From the NCBI GenBank assembly GCA_024734495.1, contig JALMQS010000852.1, forward strand, positions 62,001-126,000: a DNA stretch of 64,000 nt, in the 5' to 3' direction. The stretch is from Forficula auricularia (Eukaryota; Arthropoda; Insecta; Dermaptera; Forficulidae). This document shows, one piece after another, positions 11,145 to 22,379 of this stretch. The notes beneath the pieces are model-generated. The model made no database searches. It was not told the DNA's origin and saw only the letters and a program-made list of their open reading frames with translations. Made by a program: the position numbers and the translations under genes. Numbering within the stretch: position 1 is the stretch's first letter; every line of letters begins with the position of its first letter.

Positions 11145-12045
11145 GTACCTGGCCACCGAGCGATGCTCGGTAACTTTTTGCTTCGATTAATAGCTATATA
11201 TTATATTAATCCCCGCACCCCCCTCGCCCCCAGACCCCCACCACTTCACCCCACCCCCTGCACCCCCACATCTACCCCCACCCCGGCCCACCCACCCAGT
11301 TTTTGCATTTCTAGCCTTCAGTCGCCCACAGATTATGTGTATATAGGTATATAAATAAATACGGTATAATTATTTTTTTTAATTAAATAATAATTTTCGA
11401 GTTCATCATTTAAATTGTCAGATTAATATTTGTGAGATTTAAAACTCGATTTTTAATCAATTAAATTTTTTTTTTTTTTTTTTATAAATTTTATTAAACC
11501 AATTATTTTACATTAATAATGTATACATTGTATTTTGCTTCGATTCCGGAGATAACTTCTCCACCATCGAGTGTCCTTATTTATCTTTAGTCCTTGTCTT
11601 TAATAAGAGGAAAAATCTAATTAGATAAAAAACCTCTTTTCCGATAATTATTTCAATTCCATTATTCCCCAATCAAGTCGATTGGTTGTCTCTCCTTCCC
11701 TCTCCAATCTCAATCAATTAAATTGGCCAATTTTTAATATATATAATAATAATTGTAATAATCTTATTGTGGGATATAAAAGTAAAAAAACAATTATTTA
11801 TTAAAAGGAAATTGAATAAAAATGTAAATAAACATTTTTATCGAGACAACCACCTGTGAATAATTGTTTCAATTAACAAAAAAACCCATCAAAAACAACT
11901 TAGCCGAAGATGAGACCGTGACAGATCGAATGTCCAACACAAAACCCTCCTAACCCGAGAATTTCATCCAAATCGTTAGAGCCGTTTTCGAAAACCCGAC
12001 GGATATATATATATACAAGAATTGCTCATTTAATAAGAGTATATA
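11145..12045 (-). mobile_element. Helitron-like element H5, carrying a SINE
   Basis: Both ends present: hairpin end at 11145-11175 and TCTTATTAAATGAGC end near 12040. The G-rich tract (complement of 11213-11302) lies just inside the hairpin. A SINE with a 13 bp target duplication is nested at 11468-11711. Confidence 0.6.
11468..11711 (-). mobile_element. A-tailed SINE-like insertion (family B), copy 1
   Basis: Poly-A tail on the minus strand (poly-T at 11463-11483 on +). Flanked by the 13 bp direct repeat AATCAATTAAATT at 11455-11467 and 11712-11724. The body has 'tctccaccatcgagtgtcc' and 'ccaatcaagtcgattgg'. No clear tRNA boxes, so the 5' head is probably missing. A copy at the homologous place is in H8 (51723-51967). 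Confidence 0.7.
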
Positions 12046-12822
12046 AATTATTTTGTTTACTTTCAAAAATAAACAAAAGAATATTATGACGTTCATTATT
12101 ATATTATATCAAATTAATTATTAAACTTATATTTTGTAATTAATTATTAAAGATGAGGTAATTAGAAATATATCTAAAAAAAATATTCTCAGATCAATTA
12201 CAATTTTAGGTTTTCGAAATATAGCCAATACTAATTAATAATAGTTTGTTGTTATTAAGGTTATGAAACCGGTGTCTTTAATTATCAACAAGATATATAA
12301 ATGAGAGCCGGGGGAGGGGGAGGGGGGGGGGGAGATTAATTAAACCAGCCAGTTAACTTAACACTTGAGGAGAGGAGAAGGAAAGTGAACGATCTCGATC
12401 TCTCTCTCCTGATGGACTCTAAGGTCTAATGAATATAAATTTATTCATCAGTTTACGAAAAAGGTCATCTGATTTTAAGATTAATATCAGCGAGAGGAAA
12501 TAATTTATTAAGAAAGAGAAGGTATAGGGAGGTCTAATTCTGATTGGCTGTTCAAAATGAACGAATCGGAAGGCATTGATTGAGGTCAACAAATACTAAA
12601 CACATCAAAGCTCCGCCCGCCTCAACTACTACTACTATTACTACTACTACTACTCCTACTGCTACTGTTACTGTTACTACTAACACTTATTGGCCTATGC
12701 AAAACACCTTTGTTATCTTAAAGTAATAATTAATCAAAAACATAACCTATATTATGGATTATTGACTTTGTTTATTTATTAAGTTTTGAGCACTTAGATG
12801 GCGATCATCTTGCTAATATGCC
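12046..12822. other. Unassigned, with simple repeats
   Basis: G-run at 12309-12331 and a (CTA)n array at 12627-12690. 12731-12775 is the first part of a direct duplication repeated at 15061. Confidence 0.5.
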
Positions 12823-12830
12823 AGTGTGTC

Positions 12831-13775
12831 CAGTGGCGTAGCTAGGTAACCAAGGGCCCTGGGGCAAATCAAAAAATGGGGCCCCACTGCTATCTAAACT
12901 GGTTAGGTTTTATCAAGTAAAAATATTAAATATAGAAATACTTTAAAAATGCTAAGTTACTTTATCATCAGCTCTTTTTCGTGCACTGCAGGGCAGGTAA
13001 TAAAAATATTAAACAGTAACAACATAAATTACAATTAATACTTGGTGTAGGTATTAGGCAATAAAACGAAATAGGAAAGATTCAAGGGTTTATTATATAA
13101 AGGTCTGACCTACCAAGGGTACCAACTGACTTAATAACAATTATATTTACAATCTTTTCCTAGCTTTAGTTTTCGAAAGTATCAATGACTTCGGTTAAAT
13201 TCAGGCTTGTTGCGGTTTTGTTTTTAATTGCTATTAGCGATAAATGTCGGAGTCTGGTTTGGCCCATACTATTTCTTAAATAATTGTTTATTATTTTTAA
13301 TTTGCTAAATGACCTTTCAGCTGCTGCAGAAGTAACAGGAAGTGTAAAGAATAATAACATTGCTGTAAATACTTCCGTTAGCTCGCATTCTAGCACTCCA
13401 TATTTGCTCATTATTTCCTTACATAATTGGTGAACAGTCCATGCTTGAGTTAATTGAGATAAATCTTGACTCGAATTCACAATAAAACGCACATCGATGA
13501 ATAATAAAACGCACATATCGCTATCCGTCAAATTGACAACACTGCCAACCCACAGAAAGAATTTAGGGGAATTCCCTAGGTATAACTTTCGAATTTCTTT
13601 CAACTGAGTTGCCATGATTAAAGTCGGGTTGCAACCTGTCATATTTATTTTGAAAATGGGAGAAATTTTCAAAAGTTCAGTTCGATCGAGATTTTCTGGT
13701 AAGGATTCGAGGGCCCCCTGAGCTTGAGGGCCCCGGGGCACTGCCCCGCCTAGCCCCTAGGTAGCTACGCCACTG
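12831..13775 (-). mobile_element. hAT element with 8 bp target duplication
   Basis: Ends CAGTGGCGTAGCTA at 12831 and its complement ending CACTG at 13775. Flanked by the exact 8 bp repeat AGTGTGTC at 12823-12830 and 13776-13783. Subterminal GC-rich blocks GGGCCCC-GGGGCA occur at both ends. The 945 bp length and the partial gene inside show an internally deleted, non-autonomous copy. Confidence 0.92.
13166..13741 (-). pseudogene. hAT transposase C-terminal remnant (dimerisation domain)
   Basis: A 191-residue frame whose last third is the hAT C-terminal dimerisation region: L-P-V-T-S-A-A-A-E-R-S-F-S at about residues 134-146, followed by K-L-K-I-I-N-N-Y-L-R-N-S-M and R-L-R-H-L-S-L-I-A-I. This segment in intact hAT transposases mediates subunit contacts. 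The BED finger and DDE catalytic parts are absent; intact proteins run to roughly 600-800 residues. The first ~20 residues are translation of the terminal GC-rich repeat and are not genuine. The A-A-A-E-R-S-F-S form resembles the group related to ZMYM/TTF-finger hAT proteins (family memory). Not functional on its own. Confidence 0.9.
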
Positions 13776-14193
13776 AGTGTGTCCAGAAATTTATACTTTA
13801 ATGATGTAATTTTTTCGAGGTCTTGGTTGGACATGGTTGTTTACCTGGTGGATGGTAATATAGGATTTTAGCATGAAATTTTTTTTCAAACTTTAATGTA
13901 TAATGATGTATTTGTTGTACAACCGTAGAAGTTGTTTCTGGCTCATTTGTTTATTTAATTTATTTTTAATTGAATTCTTATATGTAATTTAATATTAATT
14001 TGATTTTATTTTTGCTTAAGCAACGCTGGCGTCACTGGTCCCCCCAAAATTGATAATAGTTGAAAGAAACATAGTTAATAAAGTATGAATATGTATTATT
14101 ATAGTTTTTTTTTTTATTATTATTATACATACCTAAACCTTAATCATAAGTAGAAATCAATGAGTTTATCTTCTGCTTGATACCCTAATATAC

Positions 14194-15059
14194 TTAGTAC
14201 CTGGAGGCACCGAGCGATGCTCGGTAACTTCTTCCTTCAGTTAAAATCTTTATTTTAATATTATTTTTAATTTAAAATTCTGATAAAAAGGTCGATTTTT
14301 ATTTGAGAGCCGTTTTCAAATAAAAAATACAAATATATCTATAAAGTATTCGACCACTGTACCCCCCACCTCCACCCTGCTCGACCCCACCCCCGAAACC
14401 TCTCCCTAACCCCGGATCCCCCACCACTGCCCCCCACATCCACCTCCGCCCTCAAAATCGCATTCTCATCCTCAAAACTTGTTAATACAGTTTGTTGATG
14501 ATGTTTTTTTTTGATGTTTATTAATGTATTGTAGCTAGAATGTATTGATGTTTGGAGGACCTAGCCACCGAGGACTTGTGCCTCTAAGCAGGTCGAGAAA
14601 TAAAGATTTATTTATTTATTTATTTCATCAAAATCGTTAGAGCCGTTTAAAAAAAAAATACAAATACTTACATATATATACCTGGAAGACCGAGCTTTGT
14701 TCGGGTTTACTTAATGCTTGACAACAACACACCACAATCACAATATTTCTTCAAGGCCTTTGAGAAAAAAGGATTAACCCAACCCATATTTTCTGCCTGG
14801 GTACAAAAGGAAAAGAGTAACCTTTTTTAAAACCCTAAGAATGGGATTTATCTACGTGAGAATAATTAATTTGATTACGAAAAAACCCATCAAAAACAAT
14901 GTTGTCGAAGATGAGACCGTGACAGATCGAATTGTCACCCCAAAAACGCCCTAACCCGTGAATTTCATCAAAATCGGTAGAGCCGTTTTCAAAATAGTAC
15001 TAAGATACAAATATATATATAAATAAATATACAATTTTTGCTCGTTTAATAAGAGTAGA
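14194..15059 (-). mobile_element. Helitron-like element H6
   Basis: Minus strand: 5' TCTACTCTTATTAAACGAGC at 15059 with an A before it, 'aatcggtagagccgtttt'-complement blocks, a G-rich tract (complement of 14360-14455), hairpin CCGAGCATCGCTCGG, and 3' end GGTACTAA (a CTRR end). 14690-14705 holds a decayed second hairpin. Confidence 0.6.
14500..14625 (+). repeat. Likely retroelement 3' tail nested in H6
   Basis: Ends with AATAAAGATTTATTTATTTA-type sequence, a polyadenylation-like signal followed by a (TTTA)n tail. No coding part retained. Confidence 0.4.
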
Positions 15060-15365
15060 TTAATCAAAAACATAACCTATATTATGGATTATTGACTTTG
15101 TTTATTTAATTTATTTTTAATTGAATTCTTATATTTAATTTGATATTAATTTCATTTTATTTTTGCTTAAGCAACGCTGACGTCACTGCCCCCCCCCCCC
15201 CCCACCACACAAAATGGATAATAGTTGAAAGAAACATAGTTAATAAAGTATGAATATTTATTATGATAGTTTTTTTTATTATTATTACTATTATTATACA
15301 TACCTAAACATTAATCATAAGGAGAAATCAATGAGGTTGTCTTCTGCTTGATATCCTAATATACT

Positions 15366-16794
15366 TATATCTACGTTATATATATGTAAATAATGAGTAG
15401 GGCATAGGCACTAAAAATCTTTAAAATAGGCAGACAACTAAACACTAAAAATAACTAAAATAGGCAATTATAAAGCCATTCTAAGTAAAAATAGGCTCTT
15501 TAAGAACAAAGAGGCACTTGAAAATAAAAGTAAAATATTGAATAAGCAGTCTGTCAGTAATATCAAAAAATTTTCATCACTATTTTCTGTAGGCCACAGT
15601 TTAAACCGGTACAAGTATAATGCAAATTTCCATTAAGAAAAGGACAATCTATATAATAAAAATGAATTTCTGTTTCTTTGTAAGCGCAGATCTCTCAAAT
15701 GCCTGGACCGATTTGGCTAATTTTTTTTTAAATCTTCGTAATAGTCCAATTCAGGTTAATACGTAAAAAAAAATGGAAAAGTTGCCCGGAAAATTGGAAA
15801 ATTCAGGAAAAACAAAAAAAAATTCAGGTTAGCCAACATAGCTTGCCAAACAATAAAAGAACTAAACTAGCAAAAAAAAAACAAGTGTTGGCGGACCTGT
15901 TTCTAAGATTTTTGAGTGTCATTAATTCTCAATAGTTCTAACCACATTATCGTTGAAGAAGAATTTAATACTACAACAAAAATTTAAAAAACTATCTATT
16001 TTTTTAAAGTACATTTAAAATCAAAAAATTAAAAAAAAATCGTCATGATAATTAAATTTTTGAAAAAGTTATGGTTATTTAAAAAAAGCTATTTTTTCAA
16101 AAATTCCTAACTTCTTTTGGGTTGGGTGAAAAAATTTGAAAAAATTCTAAAAACCGTCTTTAATAGGGTAGAAAAAAATAAAAAAGATTCAGGCAAGCTT
16201 TTGATTATATATAGAGGAAAAATATTTAATTTAAAATAAAATATGTTATTTAAAAATTATTTTTCTGAAAAATACCCTTGGGAATCTCACCTCATTCTTT
16301 TTCTATTGTATTTAAGACCCTCAGCTATTTCAAAAGAACTAAGCCTTTTGGCTTTTATATTCGAGCTCATTCATTCATTTCAATACTATTTATTTATTTC
16401 AAAGTTAATTATAAAGGATTATTGAAAGTATACTAACTAAACTAACTGAAAGGAATTAATAAGCTTTTGGAATTTCTTTAAAAATATATTTTAAAAATTA
16501 AAACCAAAATTCAATTAGCCCATATAATTCTTTAAAGAAAATAAAATCATTTGAAAACCCATTGTTATATTGTTTTGAGATCTAGGAAATTTCAGCCTAT
16601 TGAAATGATTAAAAACCTATTTTGAGCCTAATTAAACCTAAATTTTCTATAATCTAATAATAAACTTTAAAAGTTTATTTTTAATTTTTTAATTGGATAA
16701 TTCTCCCCAAATGACGATTTTTACCTTATTTATTGAATTTTTACAAGACAAAAACTTTATTTCAATTTAAGTTGAAAGGTTCTTTTTGCCGAAT
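15366..16794. other. Unassigned AT-rich DNA
   Basis: No domain or clear repeat. 'aaaatgaatttctgtttctttgt' near 15660 resembles ends of insect non-autonomous transposons, but no partner end was found. Confidence 0.4.
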
Positions 16795-16930
16795 AATTGA
16801 GTAGCAGAAGGGGACAATAAAATATTGTCTTCTGCTGGAAAAATAAATTTTTTAAATTGATTCATAAAGAGATATACTTTGTCCTCTTCATCAATCTATT
16901 ACAATTAATTCACAAGAGTTGATATATGAA
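16795..16930 (-). repeat. Decayed copy of the 55.2 kb hairpin repeat
   Basis: Parallels 55240-55370 in order: 'gacaataaaat', 'ttgtcttctgctgg', then 'cctcttcatcaatctattacaa'. The GAAA half of the hammerhead-like motif is lost ('gagatatactttg'). Confidence 0.6.
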
Positions 16931-17165
16931 AGTGCTCTTTACACGTGTATAAAACATCAATAAAACAGCCAAGTGGGGGTCCAGGGGGCGAAGGCACCTG
17001 GTTAGCAAAAGGCCCACCGAAGACGGGCCTTGAAGCTAGTATTAAATATAAGTGATGGGCCAGGTTGTATGGTAAAGTCAAGTGGATGGCCACATCAGAA
17101 CACATCAGCTTCTTTTTTGACAGCTTCCGTGCCGGTTTTGCTCCACCAGTTGAAAATTTCATCTA
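16931..17165 (-). repeat. GC-richer repeat fragment shared with 29.97 kb
   Basis: 17056-17120 matches 29974-30035 ('gggccaggttgtatgg', 'caagtggatggcca.atcag'). The minus frame of 85 residues spans it but has no recognised domain. Confidence 0.5.
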
Positions 17166-17716
17166 CTTATCTTTGACTGGCAAAAAACCGCGGAGACTTT
17201 TTATATGATCCATTATATAGATATATAGGAATCTATGATTAAAAAAGAAATCAATCTATGTGAAATTAGCAACACACAAATTCCTTCTAAAAAATACATT
17301 CTTCTTGTTCACTTTGACTAACTACATAATAATCGAAAGATTGATTTCCTTTTTCATTAGTGACCTGCAATTTGATAATATATGAGACAACTTTATTAAA
17401 TGAATATTAAATTGTGCCAAAAAAAATAAAAATAAATCGTTTCTCAACGGTTGTTAATTCTTTTCACTTTTAGGCGAGATACAACCGTTCAGAGAGTTTA
17501 TATTTATATATACTTATAGAGGAAGGGGGGTGTAGTGGACGACCTCATCTCAACTTGTAATAAAAAGAAAGCGTGAGCCGAAAAATGGAAATGAAATTAG
17601 ACCTAGAATTCGTGATTTGTGACTAACTTAACTCTAATAATAATTACATACATTGGGAAATAAAAAAAGAATAATAAATAAACAAACAAACCTATCAATT
17701 ATCAACAAATTGGACG
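17166..17716. other. Unassigned AT-rich DNA
   Basis: Nothing recognised. Confidence 0.4.
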
Positions 17717-18121
17717 TCTACTCTTGTTGTTGTCATAATAGTATTGTACAACTTTCTAAAATTAGTAGGAATTTATTTATTATTTGATTCCGATGCTCAC
17801 AGGGCGGCTTTTTGTATTTTGAAAATGGCTCTAACAATTTGGATGAAACCAACTCTATTAACAAGTTTTGAGGATAAGAAAACGATCTGGCTAGGTCTGG
17901 ACCTCATCAAAATTCATCTTAATTGACTGTTTCTTAATTAAAGTAATTATTGACAAATGAAAATATCAATAAAAAAGTTTGTTTACATTTTTTTTTCAAT
18001 TTTCTTTTGTTTATTAATTGGTTTTTTAATTTTAAAACCCACTAATACAATAAAACAAATATTATTATATATTAAAATTAGAAAATTTATTTGATTATAA
18101 ATCATGACGGAAAATAAAATG

Positions 18122-18489
18122 TAATTTTTTTTTTTTTTTTTTATGATATTGATGTGAGAAGGAGATACACCAGAAGGTGGATCCCCTAAAGCCCTGTATG
18201 GGCTGGCCCCTCCATCGTGAAAAGAACAGAGTAGAAGGAAAAGAAGCCGGGATCACGAGCCAATCTCAGAAACTTAGATACAATTCAATATCCAATTTAC
18301 TAAGGTTTTAGGGGCTTCGAGCAGTGGTAAATTCTCCGCGCGATAAATTCCGTTAAATTTATCTCCCACTTAATTTTTATTACCAGACCCTATACTTACA
18401 GAAAAAATGTCTGGGTATAGCCGGGAATCGAACCCGAGACCTCCGGGTTGCCAGTCAGTTATTCTGACCATTACACCACGGAGGCGGAC
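18122..18489 (-). mobile_element. tRNA-derived SINE (family A), copy 1
   Basis: Minus strand: tRNA-like head at 18410-18489 with A-box region 'tggtgtaatggtcagaat' and exact B box GGTTCGATTCC, body with 'gtgggagataaattt' and 'acgatggaggggccagccc', and a 3' end CATCAATATCAT followed by poly-A (poly-T on + at 18126-18142). Full length, about 360 bp. Confidence 0.88.
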
Positions 18490-18682
18490 AAAAATTGGAA
18501 TAATTATCGGAAAAGAGTTTTTTTATTTAATTAGTTTTTTCCTCTTGTTAAAAACAAGGACTAAAAAGATGATCAAGGACAATCGATGGTGGAGAAGTAA
18601 TCTCCGGAGTCGAAGCTCAAATACAATGTATACATTAATTCATGTAAAATAATCGGCTTAATAAAATAAAAAAAAAACTATT
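18490..18682 (+). mobile_element. SINE-like family B, copy 3 (3' part)
   Basis: Opposite orientation to 11468: 'aattatcggaaaagag', 'aaaaacaaggactaaa', 'tggtggagaagtaatctcc', 'aatgtatacatt', then A-rich tail. Directly abuts SINE A. Confidence 0.65.
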
Positions 18683-18996
18683 ATAAATCGAGTTTTAAAT
18701 CCCACAAAAAGTCAACAACAAATATATTCATTTATTTATTAGAATTTGCCAATTTAATTGATTAAAAAACTCGATAAATTGTTATTTAATTAAAAATAAA
18801 ATAATTATACGGAATTTATTTATATACCTAAATACGCATAATCTGTGGACTACTAGAAGGCTATATATAAATGCAAAAAAATAGATGCGGGGTGGGAATG
18901 GGGGGTGAAGGAGGAGGGGGTGCAGGAGGTGGGGGTGGGGGGTTCGGGGGTTTAGCTGAAGCAAAAAGTTTCCCTGCATCGCTCGGTTTTTAGGTT

Positions 18997-19355
18997 CCGT
19001 TTAAAAACGAAAACGGGACCCTTTTAGTGTCCATTGTATGTCTATTAGAGAATTGTAGCACGTAAGTAAAATAAACATGAATTATATATATGAGTAAATT
19101 CAACATATTTTGAATTTCTTTTTTAATTAAAAATTTGAAAATATAACTTTATCGCACCCCAACAATAATAATAATATAGTTTTATGGCTCAACTATCTAT
19201 AGACCAATTTCTAATAATTGTCATGAATTCAAAAATATTTTTCAATTTTTTATGATTTTTCCCATTCAGGTGTGACAATCAAGGGGAGGGAATTGACATT
19301 AGAGAATTTTGAATTTGTAATATAGGAAGAATCTGGCTTAAAAATATAGAAGGTT
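18997..19355. other. Unassigned AT-rich DNA
   Basis: Nothing recognised. Confidence 0.4.
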
Positions 19356-19367
19356 GCGATATTGTTT

Positions 19368-19572
19368 TTTTTTTTTTTGTTACTTTACTTATTGTCACCG
19401 GGAACAAAGCCCATTTAGACAGCACATCAGTAAAGTGTTAGTAGTGTTAGTGAGGGAGCCGAGTTTTAGACGGTAGAAATTTTATATGCCAGCCAGGATC
19501 GAACCCCGGCCTTCCCCTCCAACATCGTCACCATCGATACCGAAACGGGGCTAGCGCGTTAGCCAGCTCGGC
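19368..19572 (-). mobile_element. tRNA-derived SINE (family C) with target duplication
   Basis: Minus strand: A-box-like GAGCTGGCTAACGCGC and B-box-like GGTTCGATCC (19496-19505), body, then poly-A (poly-T on + from 19365). Flanked by GCGATATTGTTT at 19356-19367 and 19573-19584. Confidence 0.88.
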
Positions 19573-19733
19573 GCGATATTGTTTACAATTCACTAAAAGT
19601 AAAACAACAGTAGAAAGTTTTTCTAAGTAAATATTTTTATATGAATTATCACAGGTACGGAAATGGCACTTAAACACTTACCTTTATGAAGTAATTTTTC
19701 TATGTTATATGAACAAAATTAATACTACAGGTT

Positions 19734-19773
19734 TTTTTTTTTTTTATATTATTTATTGGCATCGGGAAAAAAT
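19734..19773 (-). mobile_element. 40 bp 5'-truncated SINE C insertion
   Basis: Only poly-A and the last bases of family C remain ('attggcatcggga' on +). Flanked by the exact 13 bp repeat AATACTACAGGTT at 19721-19733 and 19774-19786, so it is an independent, severely truncated retrotransposition. Confidence 0.75.
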
Positions 19774-19786
19774 AATACTACAGGTT

Positions 19787-21090
19787 ATCATTAACAAAAT
19801 AACTCACCAACTGACAATAGTTTCTCTCGTGACCACTGCGACTCCGGGAGTCAAGTTAAATACTAAAACTATGTTGGGGACGGAATTGACAGACAGTGTC
19901 TTTGGACAATTTTAATAATTTTTTCTAACAAAATTTAATAACTAAAAAAACTTTATTAAATTATATAGTCTTCATTCATCTTTTTTTGTTTAGGTGAAAT
20001 TTTTTCAAGTAAATGGGGACGGAATTGACTTTTTGTAGATTATTTGAATTGAAAAAATATGAAATTGAGTAAAATTGGCGTTAAAAAATTTATGAGTGCA
20101 ACAATAAGTCTATACAATTATAGAATATATTATTAAAAATGAAAAATTTATCTTAAATTGGAAAAAAAAACCTAGTGGACTTTACAATCCAAAATATGTT
20201 GGATTTGCTCATATTTTAAATTTTTATTTTTAACAGAATTAAAACAAAAAGTTGTTGATTTTTTTTTATGAAATTAATCCTTGAACTGTTTATTGTTTGA
20301 ACTAAAAGTATGCACTAATTGTATCCTGAATAATGGAGCCTGATTTGGAACTTAATTAAAATCTAACGGTTTCTATACATTAACACTATCAAAATATAAA
20401 TAAATATCCATTATTTCCATTAAATTCACGATTCTTCAATAAAAAAGCCAATAACATCATTATTACAGGATAACGAATAAACGTTAAAAAAATCAATTAA
20501 TTTCTCTCTAATAAAAAATAAATAAATAAAATAACAATGGTGGATATATATCAATAATAAATTAGTTACAACACACAATAAATATACATTGTTTGCTAAC
20601 AACTAATGACTCAACAATAGGAATTAACCTATAAAAGTGAAAATTTTCTCTTTTTTTTATTTATTAATTAAATATTTTATTGTAGTTTAAGAAATTTCCC
20701 AAAAAAGGGAATGCTTGTTTGGATTTTTTGAAGGGTTTGATCTTTCACAATTTATAGCTGATTAAAAAGCAAAATACAGTTTTATAATACAATATTTACC
20801 AGATGATGATGATGATGTCGAAAAGTCTGTTGTCTGATTTGATTAAGCGATAACGTTTCGAGGTTGTCGATATCCCATCTGCAGAGTTCACGCCATGCAG
20901 AATTGCTGTCCGTGTCTCTCACTTTTCACTCCCGATTTCTTAATAGAGCTGTTTCCATGCAAAATGATTTATTTATTTATTTATTAATAGAGATCCAATA
21001 TTTCAATAGAAATTCAATCCATTTTTCAATTCAATGGTGACCTAAATTTCACTTTTCATAAAAATCATGTAATAAATAATAATTATGTTA
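19787..21090. other. Unassigned AT-rich DNA with one degraded hairpin motif
   Basis: (GAT)n at 20802-20816. On the minus strand 20856-20884 reads CTGCAGATGGGATATCG..CTCGAAACG, a degraded hammerhead-type core. No protein. Confidence 0.4.
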
Positions 21091-22005
21091 TATCGGGTGT
21101 TTTTTTTAGAGGTATAGAACTTCAAATTGAAATAAAACACAAGAAAATCTTTTTAATGTCCATCAATTTGGCTTTATTGGAAGGATAATTTTATGCCATT
21201 AATGTTTAAATATGATTTCGGGCATGTGGCCGCCGCGGCTGGCTCGAATAAATCCAATTCTACAGGTCCGATTTTCAACCACTTTTTCGAGCATATGGTG
21301 CCGTATGTTGGCAATAACGCCACGAATTTTGGCTACGTCAACAAGCAAAATTGCCGCATTTGGAGTGAAGAGAATCCACATGAGACCCTTGAGACGCCAT
21401 TACATCCACAAAAACTGACTGTTTGGTGTGCTCTATGGGCTGGTGGAGTCATTTGGCCATACTTCTTCCGAAATAATGCTGGAGAGTCAGTTACCGTTAA
21501 TGGAGACCGGTATAGAGCCATGATAACCGACTATTTTGTTCCCGAATTGGATGGCATGAATGTGGATGAGTTGTGGTTCCAACAAGACGGCGCTACATGC
21601 CACACAGCGCACGTCACATTCGATGAGCGCATAATTTCGCGGAATGGACCTGTCAATTGGCCACCAAGATCGTGTGATTTGACACCATTGGATTATTTTC
21701 TTTGGGGATATGTGAAGTCGCTCGTCTACGCCAACAAACCAGAAACGTTAGGGGACTTGGAAGCCAACATTCGTGGCGTTATTGCCAACATACGGCCCCA
21801 TATGCTCGAAAAAGTGGTTGAAAATTGGACCTGTAGAATTGGATTTATTCGAGCCAGCCGCGGCGGCCACATGCCCGAAATCATATTTAAACATTAATGG
21901 CATAAAATTATCCTTCCAATAAAGCCAAATTGATGGACACTAAAACGATTTTCCTGTGTTTCATTTCAATTCGAAGTTCCATACCTCTAAAAAAAACACC
22001 CGATA
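21091..22005 (+). mobile_element. Mariner-superfamily element with 238 bp inverted arms
   Basis: Ends TATCGGGTGTTTTTTTTAG and its complement, TA at both edges. The left 238 bp (21091-21328) is an inverted copy of the right 238 bp (21768-22005), including the last third of the transposase gene, so the true 5' half was replaced by an inverted 3' end. Confidence 0.9.
21331..21897 (+). pseudogene. Mariner/IS630-type transposase, C-terminal two-thirds
   Basis: Genuine sequence starts near GYVNKQNCRIW; the preceding 46 in-frame codons are antisense of the gene's own 3' end and not real. The catalytic region is visible: W-F-Q-Q-D-G-A with the second Asp at 21586-21588, and D-L-T-P-L-D-Y-F with the third acidic residue at 21691-21693. 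The 34-residue spacing gives a D34D signature of the Tc1/mariner/IS630 superfamily. The first catalytic Asp and the N-terminal DNA-binding domain are missing, so no cutting activity is expected. The reading frame otherwise stays open to its natural stop, suggesting a fairly young rearrangement. Confidence 0.9.
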
Positions 22006-22379
22006 TATATCCAAAATATAATTATATTTTTTTATAGATTAGTTTTCTTTTGCCTTTGGCAACAATGGCCTTTACTTTAGGTTGGGCTCATGGTAAATTT
22101 TAAAATTTTTTTGATCACAGATTTAAAAGATATCGAATTTCGGTTTTTCGCTCATAATTTTTTGTTTTTTTACTTCTTCTAAACCGATGGAATTTTGAAG
22201 CTATCCAAAAAATGGCAAAAGATCATAGATAATAATGGTCAACATAGACTTGATTAATAATGATTTTCAATAAAGAAATTTTTTTATTCAAAAATATACC
22301 AAAAAACCGCGGAGACTTGTTATATGATCTTTAATATATAAAATAAATACAAATCAAATTTTAAACGTTTAATCAAACT
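22006..22379. other. Unassigned AT-rich DNA
   Basis: No gene. 'accaaaaaaccgcggagactt' at 22299 matches 17182, a small shared repeat. Confidence 0.4.

Larger units (their letters stand above)
13945..15365 (+). repeat. ~270 bp direct duplication flanking a Helitron-like element
   Basis: 13945-14193 and 15095-15360 share 'gcttaagcaacgctg', 'cgtcactg', 'gttgaaagaaacatag' and 'cttctgcttgata'. The left copy continues at 12731-12775, separated by the hAT-containing insert, and matches 15061-15105. Something duplicated this segment around H6. Confidence 0.75.
17717..18996 (+). mobile_element. Helitron-like element H7 with two nested SINEs
   Basis: 5' TCTACTCTTGTTGTTG at 17717 (degenerate), then 'aagttttgaggataagaaa' and 'taattaaagtaattattga'; 3' 'cataatctgtggac', a G-rich tract (18890-18957) and the degenerate hairpin TGCATCGCTCGG. 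SINE A (minus) and SINE B (plus) sit between. Confidence 0.55.

Noticed and set aside
16905..17162. 85-residue minus ORF as a gene
   Set aside because: Overlaps a repeat shared with 29.97 kb; no domain recognised.
18410..18489. Functional tRNA gene (also 22380-22460)
   Set aside because: Part of a ~360 bp SINE present in several copies; cloverleaf not convincing and a retroelement body follows.
21193..21330. First 46 codons of the 234-codon mariner frame as transposase N-terminus
   Set aside because: This DNA is the reverse complement of the gene's own 3' end; the peptide is antisense.
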